Shown here piece by piece: positions 48,318-56,395 of a stretch of 64,000 bases of DNA. The DNA is from Methylobacterium sp. NEAU K (GTDB lineage: Bacteria > Pseudomonadota > Alphaproteobacteria > Rhizobiales > Beijerinckiaceae): positions 62,001 through 126,000 of the forward strand of contig NZ_JAUYZJ010000005.1 in the NCBI RefSeq assembly GCF_030700285.1. Direction: 5' to 3'. Every line of letters starts with the position of its first letter. Within the stretch, counting starts at the first letter, position 1. The notes beneath the pieces are model-generated. The model made no database searches, was not told the DNA's origin, and worked only from the letters and a program-made list of their open reading frames with translations. A program made the translations under genes and the position numbers.

Positions 48318-48749
48318 ATGCCTCTCTACTTCGCCTACGGGGCCAACATGGATGCCGCCGCGATGGCCCTGCGCTGCCCGATCTCGCGGATGGTCGGCGG
48401 TGGGCATCTGCCGCGGCACCGTTTCATCATCATGCGTGAGGGCTACGCCTCGGTGGTGCGCGATCCCGCCCGCACCGTCTGGGGCGTGCTCTGGGACCTG
48501 GCCCCTGGCGACATCCCGGCGCTCGACCGCTACGAGGGCGTCGCTGGCGGTCTCTACGCCAAGGCGACACTCCCGATCAGCACGGCGGTCGGCGTGAAGC
48601 GCGCGCTGATCTATCTCGGGCGCTCGACCGCGCCCGGCCGTCCGCGCCCGGGCTATCTCGACGCCATGCTGGCGGCCGCAAAGGCGGCGCAACTGCCGCC
48701 GGCCTACATCGGCGAAATCAGTCGCTGGATGCGCGGTCCGCCCGCCTGA
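48318..48749 (+). CDS. gamma-glutamylcyclotransferase-like (AIG2) family protein
   Basis: A 143-residue protein with the family's N-terminal Tyr-Phe-Ala-Tyr-Gly-Ala-Asn-Met motif, and a Glu in Leu-Asp-Arg-Tyr-Glu-Gly-Val that matches the catalytic acid. Such proteins act on gamma-glutamyl amides or other small substrates in the cytosol; the exact reaction is unknown. It is followed, after 145 bases, by the FNT channel gene. Confidence 0.87.
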   Translation: MPLYFAYGANMDAAAMALRCPISRMVGGGHLPRHRFIIMREGYASVVRDPARTVWGVLWDLAPGDIPALDRYEGVAGGLYAKATLPISTAVGVKRALIYLGRSTAPGRPRPGYLDAMLAAAKAAQLPPAYIGEISRWMRGPPA

Positions 48750-48894
48750 ACGACCGGCAACTGGTACGCAACCTGCTTGCTCGCGACTGACCGGACCCAG
48801 GCACCATCATCAGCGCCAGGCCGGCAGTTCGTGATTGCGCAGCGTGCTCATCGGTCAACGGCGATCGGCAGCCGCGTGCGAGGGAGAGGTTCGC

Positions 48895-49743
48895 ATGTCC
48901 TATCTGGCGCCCGCCGATTTCGTGAAGAAGGCTGTCGATGCCGGTGAATCGAAGGTATTCATGGCGACCAAAGACACTTTCATCCGTGCCTACATGGCCG
49001 GCGCGATCCTCGCTCTCGCAGCGGCCTTCGCGGTGACCATCAACCAGACCACCGGGCAGCCGCTGGTTGGGGCGCTGCTGTTCCCGGTCGGCTTCTCGAT
49101 GCTGTACCTGCTCGGCTACGACCTGTTCACTGGGGTCTGCGTGCTCACGCCGCTCGCCCTTATCGACAAGCGCCCCGGCGTGACCGTGGCCGGTATCGCG
49201 CGCAACTGGGTGCTGGTGTTCTTCGGCAATTTCGCGGGCGCGCTTACCACCGCCGTGATGATGGCGATCGTCTTCACCTTCGGATTCGCCACCGAGCCGA
49301 ATGCAGTCGGCAAGCTGATTGCCGGAATCGGCGAGGCCCGCACCCTCGGCTACGAGAAGTACGGAGCCTCCGGCATGCTGACGCTCTTCGTTAGGGCCAT
49401 GATGTGCAATTGGATGGTCTCCACCGGCGTAATCGGGGCGATGCTGTCCACTTCGGTTCCCGGCAAGGTGATCGCCATGTGGATGCCGATCACGGTGTTC
49501 TTCTTCATGACCTTCGAGCACTCGGTGGTGAACATGTTCCTGTTCCCGTCGGCGATCCTGATGGGCGGCCACCTGACCATCATGGACTACCTGCTGTGGA
49601 ACGAGATCCCGACGCTGCTCGGCAATATCGTCGGCGGCCTCGCCTTCACGGGGCTGATGCTCTACTCGACCCACGTCCGAACCGGTGAGAATCGAATGGC
49701 CGCGGTCAATGCCGGCGTCCGTCGTCCGATGGCGGCCGAGTAA
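48895..49743 (+). CDS. formate/nitrite-family channel (FNT)
   Basis: A 282-residue inner-membrane channel with six helices. FNT signatures: Lys-Lys-Ala-Val near the start, the Leu-Leu-Phe-Pro-Val-Gly-Phe half-helix, Asp-Leu-Phe-Thr-Gly in the second half-helix, Arg-Asn-Trp and the second-repeat Cys-Asn-Trp-Met-Val. It transports formate, nitrite or hydrosulfide down gradients; in a C1-using organism formate is the likely substrate, an inference also favoured by frc elsewhere in the window. ATG at 48895 has AGGGAGAGG just before it; the longer frame upstream lacks support. Confidence 0.93.
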   Translation: MSYLAPADFVKKAVDAGESKVFMATKDTFIRAYMAGAILALAAAFAVTINQTTGQPLVGALLFPVGFSMLYLLGYDLFTGVCVLTPLALIDKRPGVTVAGIARNWVLVFFGNFAGALTTAVMMAIVFTFGFATEPNAVGKLIAGIGEARTLGYEKYGASGMLTLFVRAMMCNWMVSTGVIGAMLSTSVPGKVIAMWMPITVFFFMTFEHSVVNMFLFPSAILMGGHLTIMDYLLWNEIPTLLGNIVGGLAFTGLMLYSTHVRTGENRMAAVNAGVRRPMAAE

Positions 49744-49752
49744 CGCGCGCAG

Positions 49753-49777
49753 GGCCCGCGCAGTTTCTGGGCGGGCC
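49753..49777 (+). terminator. short stem-loop after the FNT gene
   Basis: Arms GGCCCGC and GCGGGCC pair over 7 bases with an 11-base loop, 9 bases after the FNT stop, followed by TTA only. A weak but plausible terminator before the acylphosphatase gene. Confidence 0.4.
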
Positions 49778-49800
49778 TTACCAAGAGCGGTAGCCACCCG

Positions 49801-50085
49801 ATGAGCGCAACCTGCACCGTTTCCGTCGTCATCCAGGGACGCGTGCAAGGCGTATCTTACCGGGCATGGACTCAAGCCGAGGCCCGAGCCCGACAACTGT
49901 CCGGAACGGTGCGCAACCGCGACGACGGTTCGGTCGAGGCAGTGTTCATCGGAGCGCCGGAAGCCGTCGAGGAGATCGTGACGTTGTGCTGGGCCGGACC
50001 GCCCGGGGCCTGTGTGACCGAAGTTACCGTGCGCGAAGGCGGCGATTCACCAAGTTCGGGCGGCTTCGAAATCCTGCGCGGGTGA
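49801..50085 (+). CDS. acylphosphatase
   Basis: A 94-residue small enzyme that hydrolyses acyl phosphates in the cytosol. The core motif is Gly-Arg-Val-Gln-Gly-Val-Ser-Tyr-Arg, with the catalytic Arg, and the catalytic Asn lies in Gly-Thr-Val-Arg-Asn. In many homologues the motif reads Gly-Val-Gly-Phe/Tyr-Arg, so the Ser is a mild variant. ATG at 49801. Confidence 0.93.
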   Translation: MSATCTVSVVIQGRVQGVSYRAWTQAEARARQLSGTVRNRDDGSVEAVFIGAPEAVEEIVTLCWAGPPGACVTEVTVREGGDSPSSGGFEILRG

Positions 50086-50198
50086 TACCGGGCGATCGGC
50101 GCAGAACGGATTCGCACAGCAGGCGGGTTCTGCGCGCGGAGCGGGACTGGTATTGCCCCGGGCTTATCCGATTCCATCTCCCGCCGGTCCCGGAGACC

Positions 50199-50960
50199 AT
50201 GACCGACCTGACCGCCGGCACTGCCGCGTTCTCGCCCCTGGACATCGGGGCGCTGCTCTATTTCATCCTCGCCTGGATCGCCTACGGCCTGTCGGTCGGG
50301 CGAATGCGCGGGCGGATGGTGTCCCTCAGCCAGATCATGAACGGCCACCGGTCCAATTGGGCCCGGCAGGTCATCGGGCGTGACAACCGCGTGGTCGACA
50401 CGCAGATCAATGCGTCGCTGCAGAACGGCACCGCCTTCTTCGCCTCCACCTCGCTGATCGCTCTCGGCTCGGTTCTGACCCTGTCGCGGTCCGGCGACGA
50501 CGTGCTGAACCTGTTCGCGACGCTACCGTTCGGGACGGTGGCGAACCGTACCACCTGGGAGTTGAAGGTCGCTGGCCTCGCGCTGGTCTTTGTCTATGCC
50601 TTCTTCAAGTTCGCCTGGGCCTACCGGCTGTTCAACTATGCATCCATCTTGCTCGGTGCCGTGCCGTCGAAGGGCTCTGGGGCCGGCGAGTCCGAGATGC
50701 TCCGCGCGGTGCGCCGGCTCGCGGCGATGAACGTCAGCGCCGGCCGGCACTTCGCGCGCGGGCAGCGGGCGTTCTTCTTCGCGCTGGCCTATCTCGGCTG
50801 GTTCGTCAGCCCGTATGTGCTGATCGCCTCGACATCCGCGGTGGTGGTCATCATGTGGCGGCGGCAATTCGCCTCGGAAATCCGCAAGGCGCTGCTCGCG
50901 GCCGGCGAAGGCCCGCACGAGGGTCCGCTTCTGGACCCAACCGACGAGGCACGGATATGA
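50199..50960 (+). CDS. DUF599-family membrane protein
   Basis: A 253-residue inner-membrane protein with about four helices (near residues 20-38, 80-97, 120-140 and 200-230). It has the family pattern Trp-x-Tyr-x-x-x-Val-Gly-Arg, Asn-Gly-Thr-Ala-Phe-Phe-Ala-Ser-Thr and Phe-Lys-Phe-Ala-Trp-Ala-Tyr-Arg. Function of DUF599 is unknown. The stop overlaps the next gene's ATG by 4 bases. Confidence 0.87.
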   Translation: MTDLTAGTAAFSPLDIGALLYFILAWIAYGLSVGRMRGRMVSLSQIMNGHRSNWARQVIGRDNRVVDTQINASLQNGTAFFASTSLIALGSVLTLSRSGDDVLNLFATLPFGTVANRTTWELKVAGLALVFVYAFFKFAWAYRLFNYASILLGAVPSKGSGAGESEMLRAVRRLAAMNVSAGRHFARGQRAFFFALAYLGWFVSPYVLIASTSAVVVIMWRRQFASEIRKALLAAGEGPHEGPLLDPTDEARI

Positions 50961-51265
50961 ATGCGATCAAGGCGGACGCGGCGGCGATCGAGGCGGCGAT
51001 ACTCGGCCTCGTCGCGGAGCGGGGCGTGGGCAAGACCGTCTGCCCGTCGGAGGTCGCCCGCGCCATCGGCGGCTTGCATCCCGACGGCTGGGGACCACTG
51101 ATGCAGCCGGTCCGCCGGGTAGCCGTGCGCCTTGCGCAAGCGGGCCGGATCGCGATCCTGCGCAAGGGCAAGCCGGTCGACCCGGAGGATTTCCGCGGCA
51201 TCTACCGGCTGGCGCTGCCGGACGCCGCGGGCGGTTCTGGCTCAGGCAGCCAATCCGACGTGTAG
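50957..51265 (+). CDS. DUF3253 (winged-helix-like) protein
   Basis: A 102-residue soluble protein of the DUF3253 family: Thr-Val-Cys-Pro-Ser-Glu-Val-Ala-Arg-Ala-Ile, then Trp-Gly-Pro-Leu-Met-Gln-Pro-Val-Arg-Arg, and Gly-Lys-Pro-Val-Asp-Pro near the C-terminus. The fold predicts a winged helix; its role is unknown. ATG overlaps the DUF599 stop (ATGA), so the two are coupled. Its last 64 bases overlap the convergent YdcF gene. Confidence 0.87.
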   Translation: MNAIKADAAAIEAAILGLVAERGVGKTVCPSEVARAIGGLHPDGWGPLMQPVRRVAVRLAQAGRIAILRKGKPVDPEDFRGIYRLALPDAAGGSGSGSQSDV

Positions 51266-52038
51266 CCGGCGATCCGGTAGACGACGAGACCGATCCACTC
51301 CTTCGTGGCCAAGTCGAGTTGCAGAAGCCCGTCGGAGGCAAATCCGTTGAAGCGGGCGGCATCGCGCCATCCGCGGGTCCGGTAATCCACCGGGAAGGCG
51401 TCGATGGTGAAGCCCGCTTGGCGGAAGCAACCGACCGCCCGGGGCATGTGCCAGGCCGAGGTGACGAGCAACCAGCGTTCGCCCGGCTTCGGATGGACGA
51501 GAGCTGCCGAAAAGGCGGCGTTTTCCTGCGTATTGCGAGAACGGTTCTCGAGGATCAGCCGGGTCCGGGGCAGGCCCAGCGCGTCGGCCTGCCAGCTGAC
51601 GATGTCGGCCTCCGGCGTGCCGCCCCCGACGAAACCGCTGCCGCCGGAAAAGACCAGTCGGGCCTCTGGGAAACGCCGGGCCAAGTCGGCGAAATAGATC
51701 GGCCGCTCCCCGGCATCGTTGACGACGACCTGATCACGCGCCTCGGACAGGCCGGCCTCGATGCCGCCGCCGAGCACGATGATGCCCACCGGAGCGGGGG
51801 CATCGGCCGGATATGGCGCAAACCGCTGCTCCAGCGGCAGCAGGACGATCTCCGACAGCGGTGACAACCCGCCGAGCGCCAGTCCCATCACGCCGAGACC
51901 AGCAAGGCCGAGGCCGGCCCGGCGAAGGCGCGTCGCCGCCAGCAGGCCGAGTCCGGCCAAAGCCGCGAAGACGAAGAAGTTCGACGGCGTGATCAGGAAG
52001 TAGACCACCTTCGACAGGGGGAAGAACACGGATGCCAC
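51202..52038 (-). CDS. YdcF/ElyC-family (DUF218) protein
   Basis: A 278-residue membrane-anchored protein: two hydrophobic segments in the first 60 residues, then the DUF218 domain with Ile-Val-Leu-Gly-Gly-Gly, Glu-Asn-Arg-Ser-Arg-Asn-Thr-Gln-Glu-Asn and Val-Thr-Ser-Ala-Trp-His-Met-Pro-Arg. Family members such as ElyC act in envelope biogenesis. GTG start directly abuts the RraA-like gene's stop on the same strand, so the two form an operon. Its 3' end overlaps DUF3253. Confidence 0.87.
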   Translation of the reverse strand: MASVFFPLSKVVYFLITPSNFFVFAALAGLGLLAATRLRRAGLGLAGLGVMGLALGGLSPLSEIVLLPLEQRFAPYPADAPAPVGIIVLGGGIEAGLSEARDQVVVNDAGERPIYFADLARRFPEARLVFSGGSGFVGGGTPEADIVSWQADALGLPRTRLILENRSRNTQENAAFSAALVHPKPGERWLLVTSAWHMPRAVGCFRQAGFTIDAFPVDYRTRGWRDAARFNGFASDGLLQLDLATKEWIGLVVYRIAGYTSDWLPEPEPPAASGSASR

Positions 52039-52692
52039 TCAGCCCGGCTTCGTTTCGGCCTCGAACCGCGCCATCGCCGCCGCGTCTGGCGGCAGCAGGC
52101 TGGCGAGGGTCTCGCCCTTCTCGACCTCGCGCTGGATCCAGAGGTCGAGGCGCTGCTGCTCCACGGCTTCGAGCGCGAGCCGCTCGGCCATGTCGGCAGG
52201 AAGAGCGACGACACCGCCAGGTGCGCAGACCACAATGTCGCCGGGATGGATCGCCGCGCCCCCGCAGCAGACAGGTTGCTGCGTCCCGACAAGGGCCAGA
52301 GCGCCGCTCCCGGCTTCCGGTGCGCACCAGACCGGAAGGCTGACCTCCTCCGGCAGGGCGGCGTCCGTGACGAGAGCCGCGACCCCGCGCTGGGCGAGCC
52401 GCGCCGCGAGGATCGACCCGAAGGGCAGGGCGAGGCCCGAGCCGGCGGCGTCGATCACCACTACGGCGCCCTGCGGCACGGCATCGATCGCCGCGGCGAC
52501 ATCCCCCGCGCCATCGTTGCGGGCCGGGATCATCCGCAGCGTGTAGGCGGTACCGATGGCGCTTCCGCCGCCACGGCCGGAGAGGCCGCGCGGGTGGAAC
52601 GCCGTCACGCCGGTCCGCGTAAGCGCGCGGACCAAGCTGGCGGTCGTCACGGCGGAGAGTGCGTCGCGCAGGGTCGTGTCGATCGCCATCAT
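52039..52692 (-). CDS. RraA-like/4-hydroxy-4-methyl-2-oxoglutarate aldolase family protein
   Basis: A 217-residue protein. It has the RraA/HMG-aldolase fold signature: Gly-Ala-Val-Val-Val-Ile-Asp, Gly-Gly-Ala-Ala-Ile-His-Pro-Gly-Asp and Gly-Val-Val-Ala-Leu-Pro. Members are either divalent-metal aldolases acting on oxoacids or regulators of ribonuclease E. In this lineage the aldolase role is as likely. Two Met codons lie at the start (52692 and 52689). It is 86 bases downstream of the GST gene on the same strand. Confidence 0.8.
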   Translation of the reverse strand: MMAIDTTLRDALSAVTTASLVRALTRTGVTAFHPRGLSGRGGGSAIGTAYTLRMIPARNDGAGDVAAAIDAVPQGAVVVIDAAGSGLALPFGSILAARLAQRGVAALVTDAALPEEVSLPVWCAPEAGSGALALVGTQQPVCCGGAAIHPGDIVVCAPGGVVALPADMAERLALEAVEQQRLDLWIQREVEKGETLASLLPPDAAAMARFEAETKPG

Positions 52693-52778
52693 GAGGCTCC
52701 GTGAAAGGCCGGCGCCGGACGGATCGGCGAGTCCGGCCAAGGTGGATCGCGCGGGCGCGCCGACAAGGCCGCGCGGCC

Positions 52779-53390
52779 TCAGGCGATGGGCTCCCCGAGC
52801 GCCCGGGACGCGGCGGGCCGGGCAGCGATCCGCTCGTACCAGCGGCGCAATGCCGGCCGCTCGACGCGGTTCACCGGCAAATTGAGCCACCGATGCGCCG
52901 CACAGCCGAGCGCAATGTCGGCGATGCCGAAGCGGTCGCCGGCTACAAAATCCCGGTCGGCCAACCGAGCGTCGAGGATAGCCGCCATCGCCTCGCCCTG
53001 CTTCAAAGAGTTCTCGATCAGTCGCCGGTCCGGATCTGCCGTCCGGTAGAGCTGCCAGAAGGCATCCCGCATGGCAGGCGTGAAGCTCGTGGCCTGCCAA
53101 TCGAGCCATTGCTCGGTTGGCGCCCGCGCATGCGGATCGTCGGGCAGCGCCAGAGCCGGCGAGGTGGCCGCGAGGTAGCGCAGGATCGCGTTCGACTCCC
53201 AGAGCGCGAACCCGTCCTCCTCCAAGGTCGGGACCAGTCCGTTCGGGTTCAGGGCGCGGTAGGCGGGGTCATCGACGACGCCGTAAGCGCCGCCCGCATC
53301 GATCCGCTCGTAATCGAGCCCGGTCTCGTCCAATCCCCAGACCGCCTTCTGCACGTTCACCGAGGTGAGCCGGCCCCAGAGCTTGCGCAT
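52779..53390 (-). CDS. glutathione S-transferase family protein
   Basis: A 203-residue GST: thioredoxin-like N-terminal domain (about 1-78, Asn-Pro-Asn-Gly-Leu-Val-Pro-Thr-Leu with the conserved cis-Pro, then Leu-Trp-Glu-Ser-Asn-Ala-Ile-Leu) and an all-helical C-terminal domain (Gly-Asp-Arg-Phe-Gly-Ile-Ala-Asp-Ile). Class cannot be assigned with confidence. The ATG at 53390 gives the normal GST length. It is downstream of epmB on the same strand. Confidence 0.9.
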   Translation of the reverse strand: MRKLWGRLTSVNVQKAVWGLDETGLDYERIDAGGAYGVVDDPAYRALNPNGLVPTLEEDGFALWESNAILRYLAATSPALALPDDPHARAPTEQWLDWQATSFTPAMRDAFWQLYRTADPDRRLIENSLKQGEAMAAILDARLADRDFVAGDRFGIADIALGCAAHRWLNLPVNRVERPALRRWYERIAARPAASRALGEPIA

Positions 53391-53406
53391 CGTCTTCGGA
53401 TCTCCG

Positions 53407-54450
53407 TCACGCCTTGGGCGGGTAGGCATGTTCGCACCCGTTTGGATCGGTCACCTGCGTCCCGTCCTCGGATTCGCGCAGATAGTGCGGCCCGACCGGC
53501 ACCTTGCCGTAGCCGCCGGGGATGTCGAGCACGTAGGTCGGCTGCGCGAGGCCGGAGAGGCGGCCGCGCAGGGCGCGCATCAGGTCCTGTCCCTCAGCCA
53601 GACCGGTGCGCAGGTGGCCCGTGCCGGGCGCGAGATCGCCGTGGTGCAGGTAGTAAGGCTTGATCCGGTTCTCGACGAAGGTCCGCATCAGCGCTTCGAG
53701 GGTCGCGGCATCGTCATTGACTCCGCGCAGCAGCACCGACTGGCTGACCATCGGGATCCCGGCATCGACGAGCCGGGCACAGGCGGCGCGGGCAGCCGGC
53801 GTGAATTCGCGCGGATGGTTGGCGTGCAGGGCCACGAACACCGCGCGCCCGAAGCTCTTGAGCCCCTGCACCAAAGCGTCGCCGACGAGGTCGGGCTTCA
53901 CCACAGGCACGCGGGTGTGGATCCGCATCACGCGCACATGGTCGATCGCCGAAAGGCGCTCGGCGATGAGGCCGAGGCGCCGGGCCGAGAGAGCGAACGG
54001 GTCGCCTCCGGTGAGCACAACCTCCCAGATCCGAGGATCCCGCGCGATATACGCGACGGCGCCTTCGAGTTCTGAATCCGTCAGGGTCCCGAGGCCGTCC
54101 GGCCCGACCATCTCCCGGCGGAAGCAGAAGCGGCAATAGACCGGGCAGATGTGCAGCGGCTTCAGCAGGACGCGGTCGGGATAGCGGTGCACGATGCCGG
54201 GTACGGGGGCATGGGCGCCGTCGCCGATCGGGTCCGCGCGTTCCTGCGGGGCGACCGTGCACTCCTCGACCCGCGGCACGAACTGGCGGGCGATGGGATC
54301 CTCGGGGTCGTCCGGGTCGATCAGTTCGGCCATGTCGGCCGTCACCGCGACGGCGTAACGGGCCAGCACGTCGCGCAGGGCGCGCGCATCCGTCCCGGAC
54401 AGCAGGCCGGCTGCGGAGAGGTCGTCGGCGCCGCGCAGGGTGCGGTTCAC
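53407..54450 (-). CDS. epmB: EF-P beta-lysylation 2,3-aminomutase (EpmB)
   Basis: A 347-residue radical-SAM enzyme of the lysine 2,3-aminomutase family, short like EpmB rather than the larger catabolic KamA. The iron-sulfur motif is Cys-Pro-Val-Tyr-Cys-Arg-Phe-Cys (Cys-x3-Cys-x2-Cys), and the PLP lysine lies in Tyr-Val-Leu-Asp-Ile-Pro-Gly-Gly-Tyr-Gly-Lys. It converts alpha- to beta-lysine for attachment to EF-P. The GTG at 54450 overlaps the epmA stop by 4 bases, which fixes the start and couples the pair. Confidence 0.93.
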   Translation of the reverse strand: MNRTLRGADDLSAAGLLSGTDARALRDVLARYAVAVTADMAELIDPDDPEDPIARQFVPRVEECTVAPQERADPIGDGAHAPVPGIVHRYPDRVLLKPLHICPVYCRFCFRREMVGPDGLGTLTDSELEGAVAYIARDPRIWEVVLTGGDPFALSARRLGLIAERLSAIDHVRVMRIHTRVPVVKPDLVGDALVQGLKSFGRAVFVALHANHPREFTPAARAACARLVDAGIPMVSQSVLLRGVNDDAATLEALMRTFVENRIKPYYLHHGDLAPGTGHLRTGLAEGQDLMRALRGRLSGLAQPTYVLDIPGGYGKVPVGPHYLRESEDGTQVTDPNGCEHAYPPKA

Positions 54451-55511
54451 GGCAGGGTCTCCGCCACCGGCGTCCAGATCACGTCGTCGACGCGGCTCGC
54501 GCCGCAGGCCAGCATGGCGAGGCGGTCGAAGCCGAGGGCGATCCCGGAGGCCTCGGGCATCGCGGCGAGCGCGACCAGGAAATCCTCGTCGATCGGGTAG
54601 CACTCGCCGTAGACGCGGTGCTTCTCCGCCATCTCGGCCTCGAAGCGGCGGCGCTGCTCGGCCGGGTCGGTCAATTCGCCGAAGGCGTTGGCGAGTTCGA
54701 CACCGCAGGCGTAAAGTTCGAAGCGCTCCGCCACCCGCGGATCGTGGGGTGCCGGCCGGGCGAGCGCCGCCTCGCTGACCGGGTATTCGTACAGGATTGT
54801 CGGACGTCCGTGGCCGAGATGGGGCTCGATCCGGGCCACCAGCACCCGCGAGAACAGGTCGGCCCAGGTGTCGTCTGGCGCGACCCGCAGGCCCGTCTCC
54901 GCTACGGAGGCAGCCAGACCGTCGCGGTCGGTCTCACCGGTCCGCGAAACCGTGGCCAGGAGATCAATGCCGGCGAAGCGGGCGAAGGCCTCCGCCAGGG
55001 TCAGCCGCTCGGGCTCGGCCTGCGGGTCGGCCTCCCGGCCCCGGTAGAGAAAGCGGGGCGTGCCGGCGGTCTCGGCGGCGCGCCGGAGCAAATCGGTGCA
55101 GTCCGCCATAAGGTCCGTATAGGGCGCGCCGGTTCGGTACCATTCCAGCATCGTGAATTCGGGGTGATGCAGTGGTCCACGCTCGCGATTGCGGAACACC
55201 CGCGCGAAGCTGAACAACCGCGTCTCGCCCGCCGCCAGCAACTTCTTGCAGGCGAATTCCGGCGAGGTGTGCAGGTAGAGCGGCGTGCGCGCTCCGCCTG
55301 CGCCGACCGCCTCCGTGGCGAAGGCCGACAGATGCGCCTCGTTGCCAGGTGAGACCTGAAGGCAGGCGGCCTCAGCCTCGATGAAGTCGCGAGCCGCGAA
55401 CCAACTGCGGAACGCGGTGAGGATGCGGTTCCGCAGGAGCAGGGCCGGCCGGCGGTCCGCATGCCGTTCGGGCGACCACCAGGGTGACGGCGTATCGGTC
55501 AACGCCGGCAT
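54447..55511 (-). CDS. epmA: EF-P lysine ligase (EpmA)
   Basis: A 354-residue class II lysyl-tRNA-synthetase paralogue lacking the anticodon-binding domain. Motifs of the catalytic core are seen: Pro-Glu-Phe-Ala-Cys-Lys near residue 100, Arg-Val-Phe-Arg-Asn-Arg-Glu, Glu-Phe-Thr-Met-Leu-Glu-Trp and Gly-Ile-Ala-Leu-Gly-Phe-Asp-Arg-Leu. It ligates beta-lysine to the conserved EF-P lysine. It is divergent from efp and upstream of epmB. The ATG at 55511 gives Met-Pro-Ala-Leu-Thr-Asp; the longer open frame is shadow. Confidence 0.93.
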   Translation of the reverse strand: MPALTDTPSPWWSPERHADRRPALLLRNRILTAFRSWFAARDFIEAEAACLQVSPGNEAHLSAFATEAVGAGGARTPLYLHTSPEFACKKLLAAGETRLFSFARVFRNRERGPLHHPEFTMLEWYRTGAPYTDLMADCTDLLRRAAETAGTPRFLYRGREADPQAEPERLTLAEAFARFAGIDLLATVSRTGETDRDGLAASVAETGLRVAPDDTWADLFSRVLVARIEPHLGHGRPTILYEYPVSEAALARPAPHDPRVAERFELYACGVELANAFGELTDPAEQRRRFEAEMAEKHRVYGECYPIDEDFLVALAAMPEASGIALGFDRLAMLACGASRVDDVIWTPVAETLP

Positions 55512-55801
55512 CCCGGGCCGGCCGGGAGCATTCCGCAGCTGCGCCCACAGTAAAAGTTTCGCGCTGGCCGATGGTTGATGCGTGTTCTCATGCCTCGTCC
55601 TGACCCGTTCCGGACGGCAGGCAGAACCGGGATCCGGGGGATTCCGGCGCGGCTCCCGCCTGACGCGCCGGGGCGCCACGCTACACGGTTCATGGCCGCC
55701 CGCTGGCAACTGCGCCACAGATGCGATAGTGGCGAGGCCCGAGATTCAACGCACGCGCTTGGCGTGTGCCGGCCCGCCTTGTCAATGCAGGACCTAATTC
55801 C

Positions 55802-56368
55802 GTGAAGGTGATCGCCTCAACGCTCCGTAAGGGCAACGTCGTCGAAAAGGACGGCAGGCTCTACGTGATCCTGTTCGCCGAGAACATCCACCCCGGCAAG
55901 GGCACCCCGGTGACCCAGCTCGACATGCGCCGCATCACGGACGGCGTGAAGGTCTCGGAGCGCTACCGTACCACCGAGCAGGTCGAGCGGGCGTTCGTCG
56001 AGGATCGCGAGCATACCTTCCTGTACAGCGACGGCGAAGGTTTCCATTTCATGAACCCGGAGAACTACGAACAGATCGCCGTGCCGGCGGACGTGGTCGG
56101 CGACGCCGCCCCCTATCTTCAGGAGGGCATGGCTGTGATGCTCTCGGCCCATAACGGTGTGCCGCTCACCATCGAGCTGCCCCAGCGCGTGACGCTTGAA
56201 GTGGCCGAGACCGAGCCGGTTCTGAAAGGCCAGACCGCATCCTCGTCCTACAAGCCGGCCACGCTCTCGAATGGCGTGCGCACCACCGTGCCGCCGCACA
56301 TCGCCGCCGGCACCCGCGTCGTGGTGATGACCGCCGACGGCGCCTACGTCGAGCGCGCCAAGGACTAG
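55802..56368 (+). CDS. efp: translation elongation factor P
   Basis: A 188-residue EF-P, which helps the ribosome through polyproline stretches. Domain 1 carries the modified residue Lys33 in Pro-Gly-Lys-Gly-Thr; two OB domains follow. Lysine at that position plus the linked epmA and epmB fits beta-lysylation, not rhamnosylation. I chose the GTG at 55802 (Met-Lys-Val-Ile-Ala-Ser-Thr-Leu-Arg); the frame extends upstream without homology. The 290 bases between epmA and efp should hold both promoters; nothing else is seen there. Confidence 0.96.
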   Translation: MKVIASTLRKGNVVEKDGRLYVILFAENIHPGKGTPVTQLDMRRITDGVKVSERYRTTEQVERAFVEDREHTFLYSDGEGFHFMNPENYEQIAVPADVVGDAAPYLQEGMAVMLSAHNGVPLTIELPQRVTLEVAETEPVLKGQTASSSYKPATLSNGVRTTVPPHIAAGTRVVVMTADGAYVERAKD

Positions 56369-56395
56369 TCGAAGGCCTCGCTGCGCGACGTCGCG

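Noticed and set aside
52039-53109. Longer frame of the RraA-like gene to 53109
   Set aside because: It would run through the GST gene; homology to RraA begins at the double Met near 52692.
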